64,000 nucleotides of DNA, taken from contig NZ_JACDXX010000016.1 in the NCBI RefSeq assembly GCF_020539525.1, forward strand, positions 31,079-95,078. The letters run 5' to 3'. The DNA comes from Pseudogemmobacter faecipullorum (lineage in GTDB: Bacteria; Pseudomonadota; Alphaproteobacteria; Rhodobacterales; Rhodobacteraceae). The notes beneath the pieces were generated by a model that was not told the origin of the DNA, did no database searches, and saw nothing but the letters and a program-made list of their open reading frames with translations. The translations under genes and the position numbers were made by a program. Numbering within the stretch: the stretch's first letter is position 1; each line of letters opens with the position of its first letter. This document shows, in pieces, positions 1 through 8,494 of the stretch.

Positions 1-69
1 TATGAGATTGCCGGCTATCTGACCCTTTCGGGGGCAGAGCTGATCCGTCTGGGCTATGCCGAATGCTGA
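1..69 (+). CDS. C-terminal end of an unidentified protein (5' truncated by window edge)
   Basis: The first 69 bases read in frame from base 1 to a TGA stop and give the last 22 residues of a protein, ending in LGYAEC. The start lies outside the window. The fragment is too short to assign to a family. It converges with the flavin reductase gene on the opposite strand, 31 bases away, so it need not be functionally linked to it. Confidence 0.5.
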   Translation, partial: YEIAGYLTLSGAELIRLGYAEC

Positions 70-100
70 GCCTGGGCCTCCGGCCTGTGCCCTTGGCAGC

Positions 101-613
101 TCAGCTGCCGGGGAAGTTTACCGCCCGGCGATAGCCGCGCCCGCCATAGAGCAGGGCTTCGGGATCTTTTGACAAAGTGACCGAGGTGACGTGTCCCACA
201 AAAATATGGTGGGTCTCCCAGTAGAGGGCGGTGGCCAGGCGGCATTCAAAAACCGCCGTTGCCCCGCTGATCATCGGCTGGCCCAGGCTGCCGGTCTCCC
301 AGCTGGCGCGGTCAAACCGTTCGTCATGATTGGCCAGCCCGGCGCGACCGGCGAAAAGATTGGCGACATCCTGCTGGCCCTCATGCAGAAGATTGGCGCA
401 GAAAGCCCGGTTCTTCAGGATGGCGGCTGCGGTCGAGCTGCGGTGATGGATACAGGCCAGCAGCGAGGGATGCTCACCATCCGCCGAAACCGAGGTCAGC
501 GAGCTGATCGTCACGCCAAAACGCCCGGCCTCACCATCGGTCGTGGCCACGGCGACAAAAGTCGCGGCGCGGCTCATCCCCTCGATGAAGCAATCGCGCA
601 GTTCATGATCCAT
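101..613 (-). CDS. Flavin reductase family protein (HpaC-like)
   Basis: This 170-residue protein has the flavin-reductase-like split-barrel pattern: an early 'GVTISSLTSVSADG' segment, which in this family contacts the flavin, then 'PSLLACIHHRSSTAA' and 'FCANLLHEGQQDVANLFAG'. Members use NAD(P)H to make free FMNH2 or FADH2 for a separate monooxygenase. The ATG is at 613, and the next gene upstream on the same strand ends at 634, so the two flavin reductases probably share a transcript. No partner monooxygenase is visible in the window. The family call is firm; the physiological partner is unknown. Confidence 0.85.
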   Translation of the reverse strand: MDHELRDCFIEGMSRAATFVAVATTDGEAGRFGVTISSLTSVSADGEHPSLLACIHHRSSTAAAILKNRAFCANLLHEGQQDVANLFAGRAGLANHDERFDRASWETGSLGQPMISGATAVFECRLATALYWETHHIFVGHVTSVTLSKDPEALLYGGRGYRRAVNFPGS

Positions 614-633
614 GTTTCACCCCTGTACCCACA

Positions 634-1311
634 TCACCCCTGCTCTGCCCCTCCCTTCGCATGATTTTGCGGCTGAGACGAGGGGGCAGCCGCAGGGTGG
701 TTCTGCCAGCGCGGCCGTTCGCGCTGCAGTCTTTCGCCGGGCCGCAGATATTCAGGGCCGAAGGAGCGGGCAATCAGATCGAGCGCCGGGGCATCGATAT
801 GGCCGCGCGCCGCATCGAGCACGACGCTATCCGCAATATGCATCGCCAGAATGGTGGCGATCAGCGCATATTGCCCGGGGCCGGTCTCAACCGCATGGGC
901 CAGACGGCATTCAAAAGCCACCGGGCTTGCCGCGATGCGGGGCGGCGCGATCCGGGTCGAGGGCGCAGGGCTCAGCCCGGCCAGTTCCAGCTCATTCACC
1001 CCGTCCGGCGCATCAATGGCGGTCAGGTTCATCGCATCAAGCAGCGCAGCGGGAACCAGATTCACCACGAAATCGCGGGTCGCGAGGATATTGCGGGCGC
1101 TGTGTTTCAGTGTGCCATCGGCTTTGCCGGTCAGGCCGAGGACAAGGGTCGGGGGCGCATCGCCGAGCAGATTGAAAAAGCTGAAAGGCGCGGCATTGAT
1201 CTCCCCTGCCTCACTCTGGCTGACCACCCAGGCGATGGGTCTTGGCGTGACGCAGGCGGTCATCAGCTTATAGGCAATGCCCTCACCAAGGGCGGAAAAA
1301 TCGAAATACAT
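634..1311 (-). CDS. Flavin reductase family protein (DIM6/NTAB type)
   Basis: With the ATG at 1311 the protein has 225 residues, beginning MYFDFSALG. The frame stays open to a GTG at 1332, but that would overlap the upstream HPP gene by 17 bases, whereas the ATG sits four bases past its stop. The segments 'TPRPIAWVVSQSEAGEINAAP', 'PFSFFNLLGDAPPTLVLGL' and 'NILATRDFVVNLV' are the usual FMN-binding split-barrel signature of this group. It is longer than HpaC-type reductases and probably binds FMN tightly. It forms a same-strand set with the HPP gene and the other flavin reductase. Confidence 0.85.
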   Translation of the reverse strand: MYFDFSALGEGIAYKLMTACVTPRPIAWVVSQSEAGEINAAPFSFFNLLGDAPPTLVLGLTGKADGTLKHSARNILATRDFVVNLVPAALLDAMNLTAIDAPDGVNELELAGLSPAPSTRIAPPRIAASPVAFECRLAHAVETGPGQYALIATILAMHIADSVVLDAARGHIDAPALDLIARSFGPEYLRPGERLQRERPRWQNHPAAAPSSQPQNHAKGGAEQG

Positions 1312-1315
1312 TGCT

Positions 1316-2452
1316 TCAGGTCTCGCTTCCACGCCGTCGTGCCAGTGCGGCGATCAGATCGGTGCGGGTGACAATACCGATGATCCTCGCACCTTCAAGC
1401 ACGGGTACGGCATCGTTACGCCCCTCTGCCAGCAGTGAAAGCAGCTGCGGCAGCGGCGCATCCGGCCCGAGGCAGGGCACTTCGCGGTCCATCACCGCCG
1501 CGGCGCGCAGCGGCTGGCCATTGTCCGGGCGCAGCAATGCGGCGAGGGCGCGTGAAAACCGGCTCTGGCTGCGCGCCGCCTCGGCCTGGCCGGCGCGGAT
1601 CAGATGGATCGGGAAGATCACCCCTTCATAGACCTGGCCCGGCCCGGTCACCGGCAGCGAGGAAAAGCCCCGGTCGCGGAAGATATCGGCCAGCTGATAG
1701 AACGGCGTCTCCGGCGTCACCGTGACAAGGTCATGCGACATGATATCTGCGGCGGTCAGATGATCGCTCTCATGGCTTGCGGCCAGGCGCTCGGCGGCGG
1801 CAATCAGCCGGGCCAGATCCTCGACCCCGATATTGGCGCTCTGGCGATAGTCGAGCAGCAGGTCCGACAGCTCAGCGCGCGACAGCGCCAGCCGGTCGAG
1901 CGGTGCCGGATCGGCCGCCGGGGCGGCGGGCTGACGGAACGGGTAATGCCGGCCGGTCAGATGCGCGAAAAGGGCGGCGACCGGGACGAGGGCGAGGGTG
2001 CCGATCGCGACCGGGGCCAGTACATAGAGCCAGCCGCTCTGCAGCAGCGGTTCGGGGTTGAGCACGGCGAGCAGAGCAACCGCCCCGCCGGGCGGATGCA
2101 GGGCACGGCAGAGCATCATCACCAGAACCGCCAGTCCGGGCGCGATAATGATCTGCAGCAGATGATTGTCGGTCAGCATCAGCAGCGCCAGCGCCGCCAG
2201 GGCCGAGACGCTGTTGCCGATCACCGCCGACCAGGGCTGGGCCAGCGGGCTGTTTGGCAGCGCGAACAGCAAAACCGCGCTTGCCCCGAAAGGCGCAATC
2301 AGAAACAGGCCAAAGCGGGCGCTGGGCAGGTCCGGGGCCAGCAGCAGCGCCAGGGCCAGCATCCCAAGACTGACACCGATGCTGGCGCGCAGGGTTTCCT
2401 TCCAGCCGGCAAAGGCCATTGCCGGCCCGGCATGGGCGATTTTTCGGTGCAT
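1316..2452 (-). CDS. HPP family membrane protein with C-terminal CBS domain pair
   Basis: About 378 residues. The N-terminal half has four or so hydrophobic segments and the defining HPP motif in 'LHPPGGAVALL' near residue 118. The C-terminal half holds two CBS modules (first around 'MSHDLVTVTPETPFYQLADIF', second around 'MDREVPCLGPDAPLPQLLSLL'), which in other proteins bind adenosine nucleotides. HPP proteins are inner-membrane proteins and some have been linked to nitrite transport; that role is not proved here. An ATG at 2452 with GGAGGG seven bases upstream is preferred to the GTG at 2455. Confidence 0.88.
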   Translation of the reverse strand: MHRKIAHAGPAMAFAGWKETLRASIGVSLGMLALALLLAPDLPSARFGLFLIAPFGASAVLLFALPNSPLAQPWSAVIGNSVSALAALALLMLTDNHLLQIIIAPGLAVLVMMLCRALHPPGGAVALLAVLNPEPLLQSGWLYVLAPVAIGTLALVPVAALFAHLTGRHYPFRQPAAPAADPAPLDRLALSRAELSDLLLDYRQSANIGVEDLARLIAAAERLAASHESDHLTAADIMSHDLVTVTPETPFYQLADIFRDRGFSSLPVTGPGQVYEGVIFPIHLIRAGQAEAARSQSRFSRALAALLRPDNGQPLRAAAVMDREVPCLGPDAPLPQLLSLLAEGRNDAVPVLEGARIIGIVTRTDLIAALARRRGSET

Positions 2453-2560
2453 CACTCGGCCCTCCGCCAGATTCAGCTCTCAGAGAGCCGATCCGGGCGG
2501 GGGCTGCAAGCGCTGCTGTGTCGGGCCGGGGCAAAACCGGCGCGGCGGCTCTGAACGGCC

Positions 2561-4477
2561 TCAGCCCTTCAGCTCGGCGGTTACCCGTACCGGGCCAGGG
2601 CTGCCCCGCAGCTTGGCGCGGTAGATCACCACCCCCTCAACCACCCGCATCACATAGGTGCGGGTTTCGGCAAAGGGGATGCTCTCGACCCAGTCGATGA
2701 CATCGACATCGGGGCGTCGCGGATCACCGAATTCGGTGATCCAGCGCCGCGGACGCCCCGGCCCGGCATTATAGCCCGAGGCGACCAGCGCGATCGAGGG
2801 GCCGAATTCCTCGACCAGTTTCGCCAGATAGGCCGAGCCGACCTGGGCATTGAAACCGGGGTCATAAAGTTTCGACAGCGAATAGGTCAGGCCGATGTCT
2901 TTCGCCATCCGCTCGGCTGTTTCGGGCAGCACCTGCATCAGGCCACGCGCATTGGCCGAAGACCTGGCGATGGGCTCAAATTCGCTTTCGCGCCGGGCAA
3001 TCGCCAGCGCCAGCGCCCGGCTGACCCTCAGCCCCTCCGGCACAAGGCGGGTCAGCGGGTAATAGCTGCGGGTCAGAATGGCACCGCGCTCGGCGGCCTG
3101 TTTCGACAGCACAAGGGCGATATGGGTCTGGTCCATCTGCAGCGCCATCTCGGCCAGCTGCGCGATCTCGCTGGTATCGAGACTTTCCGCCAGATGCAGC
3201 AGGAAGCGCTTCCCCTCGGCGCGGTTATCGGCAGCGAGCAGCAGCCGGGCCATCTGCAGAACCGATGAGCTGGCAAAACGTGACTGCTCCCAGCCCTGGG
3301 CCTGGCGGTCATCCAGCAGCGCCGGATCCAGCTCCAGCCCCAGTTTCTCGGCGGCGAGCAGGCCGTAATAGGCGGTCTGATGCCGGGCGGCGGTGCGGTA
3401 ATGCGCCTCGGCCTGCGCCTTGCGCCCGGCCGCCTCTTCGGCGCGGCCCTGCCAGTAATCGGCCCGCGCCACCGAGATTGCGGTCGAGACCCCCTGGCGC
3501 AGATGGCCGAAATGGCGCAGCGCCGTTTCAGGGTCATTCAGCCGGCGCAGCGCGATAAAGCCGGCAAGGAATTCAAGATCGGCATAGGCTGATCCCGCGC
3601 TCAGCCCGTGGCGGGAGGCCACCCGATAGGCATCCTGAGCGCGGTCCTGACGCAGCAGCCAGCGGGCCAGCAGGGCGCGACGCGGCGCCCAGTCCCCGGC
3701 CCGGCCCAGCTGATCGGGCGCCGTCGCAAGGATCAGCGTGGCGGCTTCGGGGTAAAGATCACGCCGCATCCGCCAGGTGAAGCGCTCATAGGCCAAGCCG
3801 GGGTCAGATTGAAGCGCGGCAGGTATGGCCTCGATCAGCCTGTCAACCCCGGGCTGATCGCTGCGCAGAGCCAGCCGCGCCTCGGCGAGTTTACGCCTGC
3901 CCTCGGGCACCCGTGGCAGCATCCGCAAAGCCTCGGCCCGGCGCCCTTCCCAGAGCAGGGTCTCGAGCCGCAATTCATGCACCATGGCCACAGCTTCGGG
4001 CATCAGCAGTTGCAGGCTGGCCTCTTCCTCGGCGCTCAGCGACAGCTCGGCCCAGGCCCGCATTGCCTCGGTCTCGGCCATGGACGGCTGACCCAGCGCC
4101 CGATAGGCGCTGACGAGGGCCACAGCGCCAGCCCCGGTTCTGGGCGGATTTCCGGCGAAATAGGCCACAACCCGCGCCGGGGTCCGGGAGCGGGTGACCG
4201 CCTCCTCTCCCTTGCGGCGCAATAAGGCGAGGCCGGGCCAGTCCGGGCGGCGTTTAAGGAAATCCTCGTAATCCCCGAGCCGCCCCTCGCCGTCGCGCAG
4301 CCAGGACCAGAGCACGAAATCGCGGCCGAGCCCCTCGGGTGCGGCGGCAAGCGCCTCCTGCCACTGTTCCTTGCGCAGCAGATCCAGCGCCGTGGAGAGC
4401 TGTGCGGCGGGATCCGCCCGCAGCGGCAGCGGCGCGGCAAGGCTGGCAATGAGAAGCAGTCGGAGCAGGAGGGTCAT
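2561..4477 (-). CDS. Soluble lytic murein transglycosylase (Slt family)
   Basis: A 638-residue periplasmic enzyme that cleaves peptidoglycan glycan strands with 1,6-anhydro product formation. A signal peptide (MTLLLRLLLIASLAAPLPLRA) starts at the ATG at 4477; the frame stays open to 4513 but that would bury the signal. A long alpha-helical repeat region (the Slt superhelical U domain) is followed by the catalytic domain, with the Glu of 'IARRESEFEP' at about residue 497, then 'GLMQVLPETA' and 'ASGYNAGPGRP', the standard SLT motifs. It is divergent from dapA. Family length is about 640 residues, so it is complete. Confidence 0.93.
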   Translation of the reverse strand: MTLLLRLLLIASLAAPLPLRADPAAQLSTALDLLRKEQWQEALAAAPEGLGRDFVLWSWLRDGEGRLGDYEDFLKRRPDWPGLALLRRKGEEAVTRSRTPARVVAYFAGNPPRTGAGAVALVSAYRALGQPSMAETEAMRAWAELSLSAEEEASLQLLMPEAVAMVHELRLETLLWEGRRAEALRMLPRVPEGRRKLAEARLALRSDQPGVDRLIEAIPAALQSDPGLAYERFTWRMRRDLYPEAATLILATAPDQLGRAGDWAPRRALLARWLLRQDRAQDAYRVASRHGLSAGSAYADLEFLAGFIALRRLNDPETALRHFGHLRQGVSTAISVARADYWQGRAEEAAGRKAQAEAHYRTAARHQTAYYGLLAAEKLGLELDPALLDDRQAQGWEQSRFASSSVLQMARLLLAADNRAEGKRFLLHLAESLDTSEIAQLAEMALQMDQTHIALVLSKQAAERGAILTRSYYPLTRLVPEGLRVSRALALAIARRESEFEPIARSSANARGLMQVLPETAERMAKDIGLTYSLSKLYDPGFNAQVGSAYLAKLVEEFGPSIALVASGYNAGPGRPRRWITEFGDPRRPDVDVIDWVESIPFAETRTYVMRVVEGVVIYRAKLRGSPGPVRVTAELKG

Positions 4478-4646
4478 GGCGGTGACTCTGCCAAAGCCCT
4501 GGTTTGGCGACAAGCCACGATCCTGTCAGAACGGGGCTTCCTGCCTGTCACTCGCGCTTGGCAAGCGGCTTTTGCACCGCTAAGGAAGTCGACGTTACAC
4601 AGAGGGGCGAGAGGCCCCCTAAGCCCATTATCAGGAGATGCGTACC

Positions 4647-5519
4647 ATGTTCCAGGGATCAATCCCCGCTTTGGTTACGCCGTTCAAGGACGGCGCACTG
4701 GATATGGATACGCTGAAGAAGCTGGTCGACTGGCAGATCGAGCAGGGCTCGACCGGCCTCGTTCCGGTCGGCACCACCGGCGAAAGCCCGACCCTGACCC
4801 ATGAAGAACATGAGGCAGTGATCGAGGCGGTGGTGAAATTCGCTGCCGGTCGCGTGCCGGTGATTGCCGGGGCCGGCTCAAACAACACTGCCGAGGGCAT
4901 CCGCCTGATCCAGCATGCCGAGCGCGTTGGCGCCGATGCGGCCCTGGTGGTCACGCCTTATTACAACAAACCGAACCAGGCTGGCCTGATCGCGCATTTC
5001 ACCGCGCTGCATGATGCCTGCAATCTGCCGATTGTGATCTATAATATCCCGGGCCGCTCGGTCATTGATATGACCCCCGAAACCATGGGCGAGCTGGCCA
5101 AACTGCGCCGCATCGTCGGGGTGAAAGACGCGACCGGAAAAATCGAGAAAGTCAGCCAGCAGCGCCAGAGCTGCGGCCCTGATTTCATTCAGCTTTCCGG
5201 CAATGACGATACCGCCCTGGCCTTCAACGCCCATGGTGGTCATGGCGCGATTTCGGTCACGGCGAATATCGCACCGAAGCTCTGCGCTGAATTCCAGGCC
5301 GCCACGCTGCGCGGCGATTTCAAAACCGCGCTGGAATACCAGGATCGTCTGTTCCCGCTGCATGAGGCTATCTTCATCGAGCCGGGTCTGGTCGGGGCCA
5401 AATATGCGCTCTCGCTGCTGGGACGCTGCAGCGAAGAGGTCCGCCTGCCGCTGGTCGGCCTGAGCGAGGGCACCAAAGCGCGCATCCGCGTCGCGATGCA
5501 ACATGCCGGTCTGCTCTGA
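4647..5519 (+). CDS. dapA: 4-hydroxy-tetrahydrodipicolinate synthase
   Basis: DapA condenses pyruvate with aspartate semialdehyde, the first committed step to diaminopimelate and lysine. The 290-residue TIM-barrel shows the substrate loop '[10 protein letters not shown]', Tyr132 in 'VIYNIPGRS' and the Schiff-base Lys160 in 'GVKDATG'. The ATG at 4647 lies nine bases after AGGAG; the in-frame ATG at 4638 directly abuts that Shine-Dalgarno and cannot use it. It stands alone between the divergent slt gene and a DMT exporter. dapD, a later enzyme of the same pathway, is at 39.9 kb. Confidence 0.97.
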   Translation: MFQGSIPALVTPFKDGALDMDTLKKLVDWQIEQGSTGLVPVGTTGESPTLTHEEHEAVIEAVVKFAAGRVPVIAGAGSNNTAEGIRLIQHAERVGADAALVVTPYYNKPNQAGLIAHFTALHDACNLPIVIYNIPGRSVIDMTPETMGELAKLRRIVGVKDATGKIEKVSQQRQSCGPDFIQLSGNDDTALAFNAHGGHGAISVTANIAPKLCAEFQAATLRGDFKTALEYQDRLFPLHEAIFIEPGLVGAKYALSLLGRCSEEVRLPLVGLSEGTKARIRVAMQHAGLL

Positions 5520-5543
5520 CCCCATCCGATTGCGGGCCCGGCA

Positions 5544-6422
5544 GTGAAGGCTGCCGGTGCCTCCGCCAATCTGCGCGGCGCGGGGCTGATGAGCCTTTCG
5601 ATGGCGGGATTCGCGGTTGAGGATCTGTTTCTGAAAAAAGCCGCCGCCAGCCTGCCGATCGGGCAGATCATGGTGATCATGGGCTTTTCCGGCGCGGTTT
5701 TCTTCGCTTTGCTGGCGTTTCGCGCCGGTGAGGCGGCTCTGCCCCGCGCTTTTCTCTGCCGTCCCATGCTGATCCGCTCGGTCCTCGAGATTTCGGGGCG
5801 GCTGTTTTATTCGCTGGCGATTGCCCTGACGCCTATGGTCGGTGTGGTGGCGATTCTTCAGGCCACACCGCTGATGGTGGTGGCGGGCGCGGCGATGTTC
5901 TTTGGCGAGAAAGTGGGCTGGCGACGCTGGTCGGCGGTGGGCTTTGGCTTTCTCGGGGTGCTTGTGGTGCTGCGTCCGGGGCTTGATGGCTTCTCTGTGC
6001 TGTCTTTGCTGGCCCTGGCCGGAATGCTGGGCTTTGCCGGGCGCGATCTGGCGACGCGCGCCGCACCGAGAACCCTGTCGAACCGCCAGCTGGGCACGGC
6101 TGGTTTCACCATGCTGGGCATCGCCGGGCTGATTGTTCTGGGCTTCAGCGAAGGCGCGCGCCTGCCCGATCTGCGTGAGGCCGGGCTGATCCTCGGGGCG
6201 ACGGTCTTCGGCGTGGCAGGCTATCACGCGCTGACCGCGGCGATGCGCACCGGCGAGCTGGTGGCCGTGGCCCCCTTCCGCTACACGCGCCTGCTGTTTG
6301 CTCTGATCCTGGCGGTTTTGCTGCTGGGGGAGCGGCCGGATACAATGACCCTTGCCGGCAGCGCGATGATTGTCGGCAGTGGGCTTTATGCGCTGATCCG
6401 CGCGCGCAGAGCCCAAAGCTGA
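5544..6422 (+). CDS. EamA/DMT-family transporter
   Basis: A 292-residue protein with about ten hydrophobic segments and two EamA repeats, as in drug/metabolite exporters: '[19 protein letters not shown]' opens the first half and '[12 protein letters not shown]'-like '[16 protein letters not shown]' with 'LLLGERPD' lies near the end of the second. The start is a GTG at 5544, 24 bases after dapA, so cotranscription is possible. Substrates of this family cannot be inferred from sequence. A later Met is possible but would shorten the first membrane segment. Confidence 0.85.
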   Translation: MKAAGASANLRGAGLMSLSMAGFAVEDLFLKKAAASLPIGQIMVIMGFSGAVFFALLAFRAGEAALPRAFLCRPMLIRSVLEISGRLFYSLAIALTPMVGVVAILQATPLMVVAGAAMFFGEKVGWRRWSAVGFGFLGVLVVLRPGLDGFSVLSLLALAGMLGFAGRDLATRAAPRTLSNRQLGTAGFTMLGIAGLIVLGFSEGARLPDLREAGLILGATVFGVAGYHALTAAMRTGELVAVAPFRYTRLLFALILAVLLLGERPDTMTLAGSAMIVGSGLYALIRARRAQS

Positions 6423-6471
6423 GTCCGGCCCGCTTGCCTCAGCGCACGCCATCGCCTATTTCCACAGGATC

Positions 6472-6954
6472 ATGCAGAAAAAACACGATCCTAATTCCAG
6501 ACTGATTGCTGAAAATCGCCGGGCGCGGTTCGATTATCATATCGAAAGCGACCTGGAGGCGGGGATTGTGCTCCAGGGGTCGGAAGTGAAAAGCCTGCGG
6601 CTGGGCGGCTCGAATATCGCCGACAGCTATGCCTCGGTCGAGGGGGGCGAACTCTGGCTGATCAACGGCTATATCGCGCCCTATCGCCAGTCGAATGCCT
6701 GGGACAGCCATGAAGAGCGCCGTCGCCGTAAGCTGCTGGTCTCAAAGCGGGAACTCTCGCGTCTGTGGTCGGCCACCGCGCGTGAGGGCATGACCATTGT
6801 CCCCTTGCGGCTTTATTTCAATGAGCGCGGCATGGTGAAAATTGCCCTCGGTGTGGCCAAGGGTAAGAAGCTGGCGGATAAGCGTGAAACCAGCGCCAAG
6901 CGGGACTGGGATCGCCAGAAAGCCCGGATCATGAAGCAGGGTCATCAGGGCTGA
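6472..6954 (+). CDS. smpB: SsrA-binding protein SmpB
   Basis: SmpB delivers tmRNA to stalled ribosomes for trans-translation. The 160-residue protein matches the family end to end: '[29 protein letters not shown]' region for tmRNA binding (residues about 14-42), '[15 protein letters not shown]' and the basic C-terminal tail '[21 protein letters not shown]' that enters the ribosomal A site. The start is the ATG at 6472. No tmRNA gene is visible in this window. A perfect dyad lies just after the stop. Confidence 0.97.
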   Translation: MQKKHDPNSRLIAENRRARFDYHIESDLEAGIVLQGSEVKSLRLGGSNIADSYASVEGGELWLINGYIAPYRQSNAWDSHEERRRRKLLVSKRELSRLWSATAREGMTIVPLRLYFNERGMVKIALGVAKGKKLADKRETSAKRDWDRQKARIMKQGHQG

Positions 6955-6961
6955 GACCGGC

Positions 6962-6984
6962 ATCAGCCCTTGCTAAGGGCTGAT
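6962..6984. repeat. Perfect 10-bp inverted repeat after smpB
   Basis: ATCAGCCCTT and AAGGGCTGAT flank a three-base GCT loop. It begins eight bases after the smpB stop codon. There is no T-run after it, so it may act as a transcript-end stabiliser or weak terminator rather than a classical intrinsic terminator. Confidence 0.6.
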
Positions 6985-7036
6985 ATGGTGGTGTCTCGCT
7001 GCGCAAACACAACATTTGCCAGAAGGCTGCGGATCA

Positions 7037-7112
7037 GGCAGCATCTTGCTGCCCGGGGGCGGCACCAGCCGTCCCGCCGGGTGCAAAGCCGGAGCAAACC
7101 GGCTTCAGGAGG
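7037..7112 (+). promoter_or_regulatory. Structured 5' leader with two hairpins and strong ribosome-binding site
   Basis: Two perfect stems precede the next gene: GGCAGCA/TGCTGCC (7037-7053, three-base loop) and AAGCCGG/CCGGCTT (7086-7105, six-base loop). The second stem ends directly against CAGGAGG (7106-7112), nine bases before the ATG at 7122. Close stacking of a stem on the Shine-Dalgarno could affect initiation. I recognise no known riboswitch class. Confidence 0.4.
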
Positions 7113-7121
7113 GATGTTCTG

Positions 7122-7415
7122 ATGGAACCGATGCAATTGCTTCTTCAGCTGGTTGCCGGACTTGTCGGCGGCAATGCAGCAGGGGCAGGACTTAAGAATA
7201 TCAGTATGGGCACTGCCCTGAACTCAATCATCGGCCTTATTGGCGGCTTTGGCGGCGCACAGATCCTGGCTCTGCTGGGCCTTGGCGGTGCGGCGGCAGG
7301 CGGGGGGGCCGGGTTCGACACGGCCGCCCTGATCCAGAGTATCGTCGGCGGCGGCGCCGGGGGCGGCATTCTGGTGGCCATTGTCGGGGCGATCAAAAAG
7401 ACTCTGGCGCGCTGA
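7122..7415 (+). CDS. Small Gly/Ala-rich membrane protein of unknown function
   Basis: A 97-residue protein with two long apolar stretches (residues about 5-20 and 32-62) and Gly-rich runs such as 'GLGGAAAGGGAGF' and 'GGGAGGGILVAIVGA', ending in the basic tail 'IKKTLAR'. The strong AGGAGG site and a canonical terminator 15 bases after the stop show it is a real single-gene unit. Glycine-zipper-like packing suggests membrane oligomers. I do not recognise a characterised family, and propose no function. Confidence 0.75.
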   Translation: MEPMQLLLQLVAGLVGGNAAGAGLKNISMGTALNSIIGLIGGFGGAQILALLGLGGAAAGGGAGFDTAALIQSIVGGGAGGGILVAIVGAIKKTLAR

Positions 7416-7429
7416 GAAAGGCGAAACAG

Positions 7430-7458
7430 CCCTCCGCGCTCCGGCTGCGGAGGGTTTT
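7430..7458 (+). terminator. Intrinsic terminator
   Basis: CCCTCCGC and GCGGAGGG (8-bp stem, nine-base loop) are followed at once by TTTT, 15 bases after the stop of the small Gly-rich membrane protein. Confidence 0.85.
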
Positions 7459-7567
7459 CACGCGGCTGCGATTCTGAATCCGCACTCACAGGCCCGCGCG
7501 GGCTTGCATGATGATCTCTGGGGGATATAGGGGAAGCAATCCGTTCGATCCTGGACCTGAGGCACCG

Positions 7568-8443
7568 ATGGCGATGACCCCTTCTCCGAGTGATGATCCG
7601 ATGACTCTGGTCTCGACTGACTGGCTTGGCAAGCATCTGAAGGATCCGGATCTGAGGATTCTGGATGCCAGCTGGTTCATGCCGGGCGTCGCCCGCGATC
7701 CCCGGGCCGAATATCTCGCCGGGCATATTCCCGGCGCGCGGTTCTTTGATATCGACGAAATTTCCGACAGCCGTTCCAACCTGCCGCATATGGCCCCCCC
7801 GGTTGAGAAGTTCATGTCCCGGTTGCGGGCGATGGGCATCGGCGACGGGCATCAGGTGGTGGTCTACGATTCCTCCGGGGTTTTCGCCGCGGCCCGGGTT
7901 TGGTGGACCTTCCGCCTGATGGGCAAGACTGATGTGGCGGTGCTGGATGGTGGTCTGCCGAAATGGCAGGCCGAAGGACGCCCGGTTGACGATCTGCCGC
8001 CGGTGATCCGGGACCGGCATATGACCACCTCTCGCCAGAACCAGCTGGTACGGGATGTGACCCAGGTCGCCCATGCCGCCAAACTCAAACAGGCGGTTGT
8101 GGTGGATGCCCGCCCTGGCCCGCGCTTCCGCGGCGAGGTGGCCGAGCCGCGTCCGGGCCTGCGCCCGGGGCATATTCCCGGCGCGCTCAATCTGCCCTAT
8201 GCCGAGCTGATCGCCGCCAATGGCACGCTCAAACCGGTGCCCGAGCTGAAAGCCGCCTTTGAGGCCGCAGGCGTCGACCTGGCGCGGCCGGTGATCACCA
8301 GCTGCGGCTCGGGGATTTCTGCCGCCGTGCTGGCGCTGGCGCTGGAACGCATCGGCCATCGGGACTGGTCGCTCTATGACGGCTCCTGGGCCGAATGGGG
8401 CATGTATGAGGATTTGCCGGTCGCTACCGGACCGGCAGAATAG
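7568..8443 (+). CDS. sseA: 3-mercaptopyruvate sulfurtransferase (two rhodanese domains)
   Basis: About 291 residues with tandem rhodanese domains. The N-terminal one (residues about 12-140) lacks the active cysteine but has 'EYLAGHIPGARFFDID'. The C-terminal one (about 165-285) has 'GHIPGALNLPY' and catalytic Cys246 in the loop 'CGSGISA'; CG[S/T]G is the mercaptopyruvate sulfurtransferase type, as opposed to CRKG[V/T] of thiosulfate sulfurtransferases. It transfers sulfur from 3-mercaptopyruvate to thiols or cyanide. ATGs at 7568, 7574 and 7601 are all possible; 7568 has GAGG upstream. The aminotransferase that follows can produce such keto acids in principle. Confidence 0.92.
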   Translation: MAMTPSPSDDPMTLVSTDWLGKHLKDPDLRILDASWFMPGVARDPRAEYLAGHIPGARFFDIDEISDSRSNLPHMAPPVEKFMSRLRAMGIGDGHQVVVYDSSGVFAAARVWWTFRLMGKTDVAVLDGGLPKWQAEGRPVDDLPPVIRDRHMTTSRQNQLVRDVTQVAHAAKLKQAVVVDARPGPRFRGEVAEPRPGLRPGHIPGALNLPYAELIAANGTLKPVPELKAAFEAAGVDLARPVITSCGSGISAAVLALALERIGHRDWSLYDGSWAEWGMYEDLPVATGPAE

Positions 8444-8494
8444 GGCGCGGTTTCCCAGAAGGGATCCGGCCAAGCCTGTTGAGAAGAGGATAAA

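Noticed and set aside
4878..6452. A 524-residue minus-strand frame rich in Gln, Arg and His
   Set aside because: It lies opposite dapA and the DMT exporter and has the Gln/Arg/His composition typical of antisense frames. No motif was recognised.
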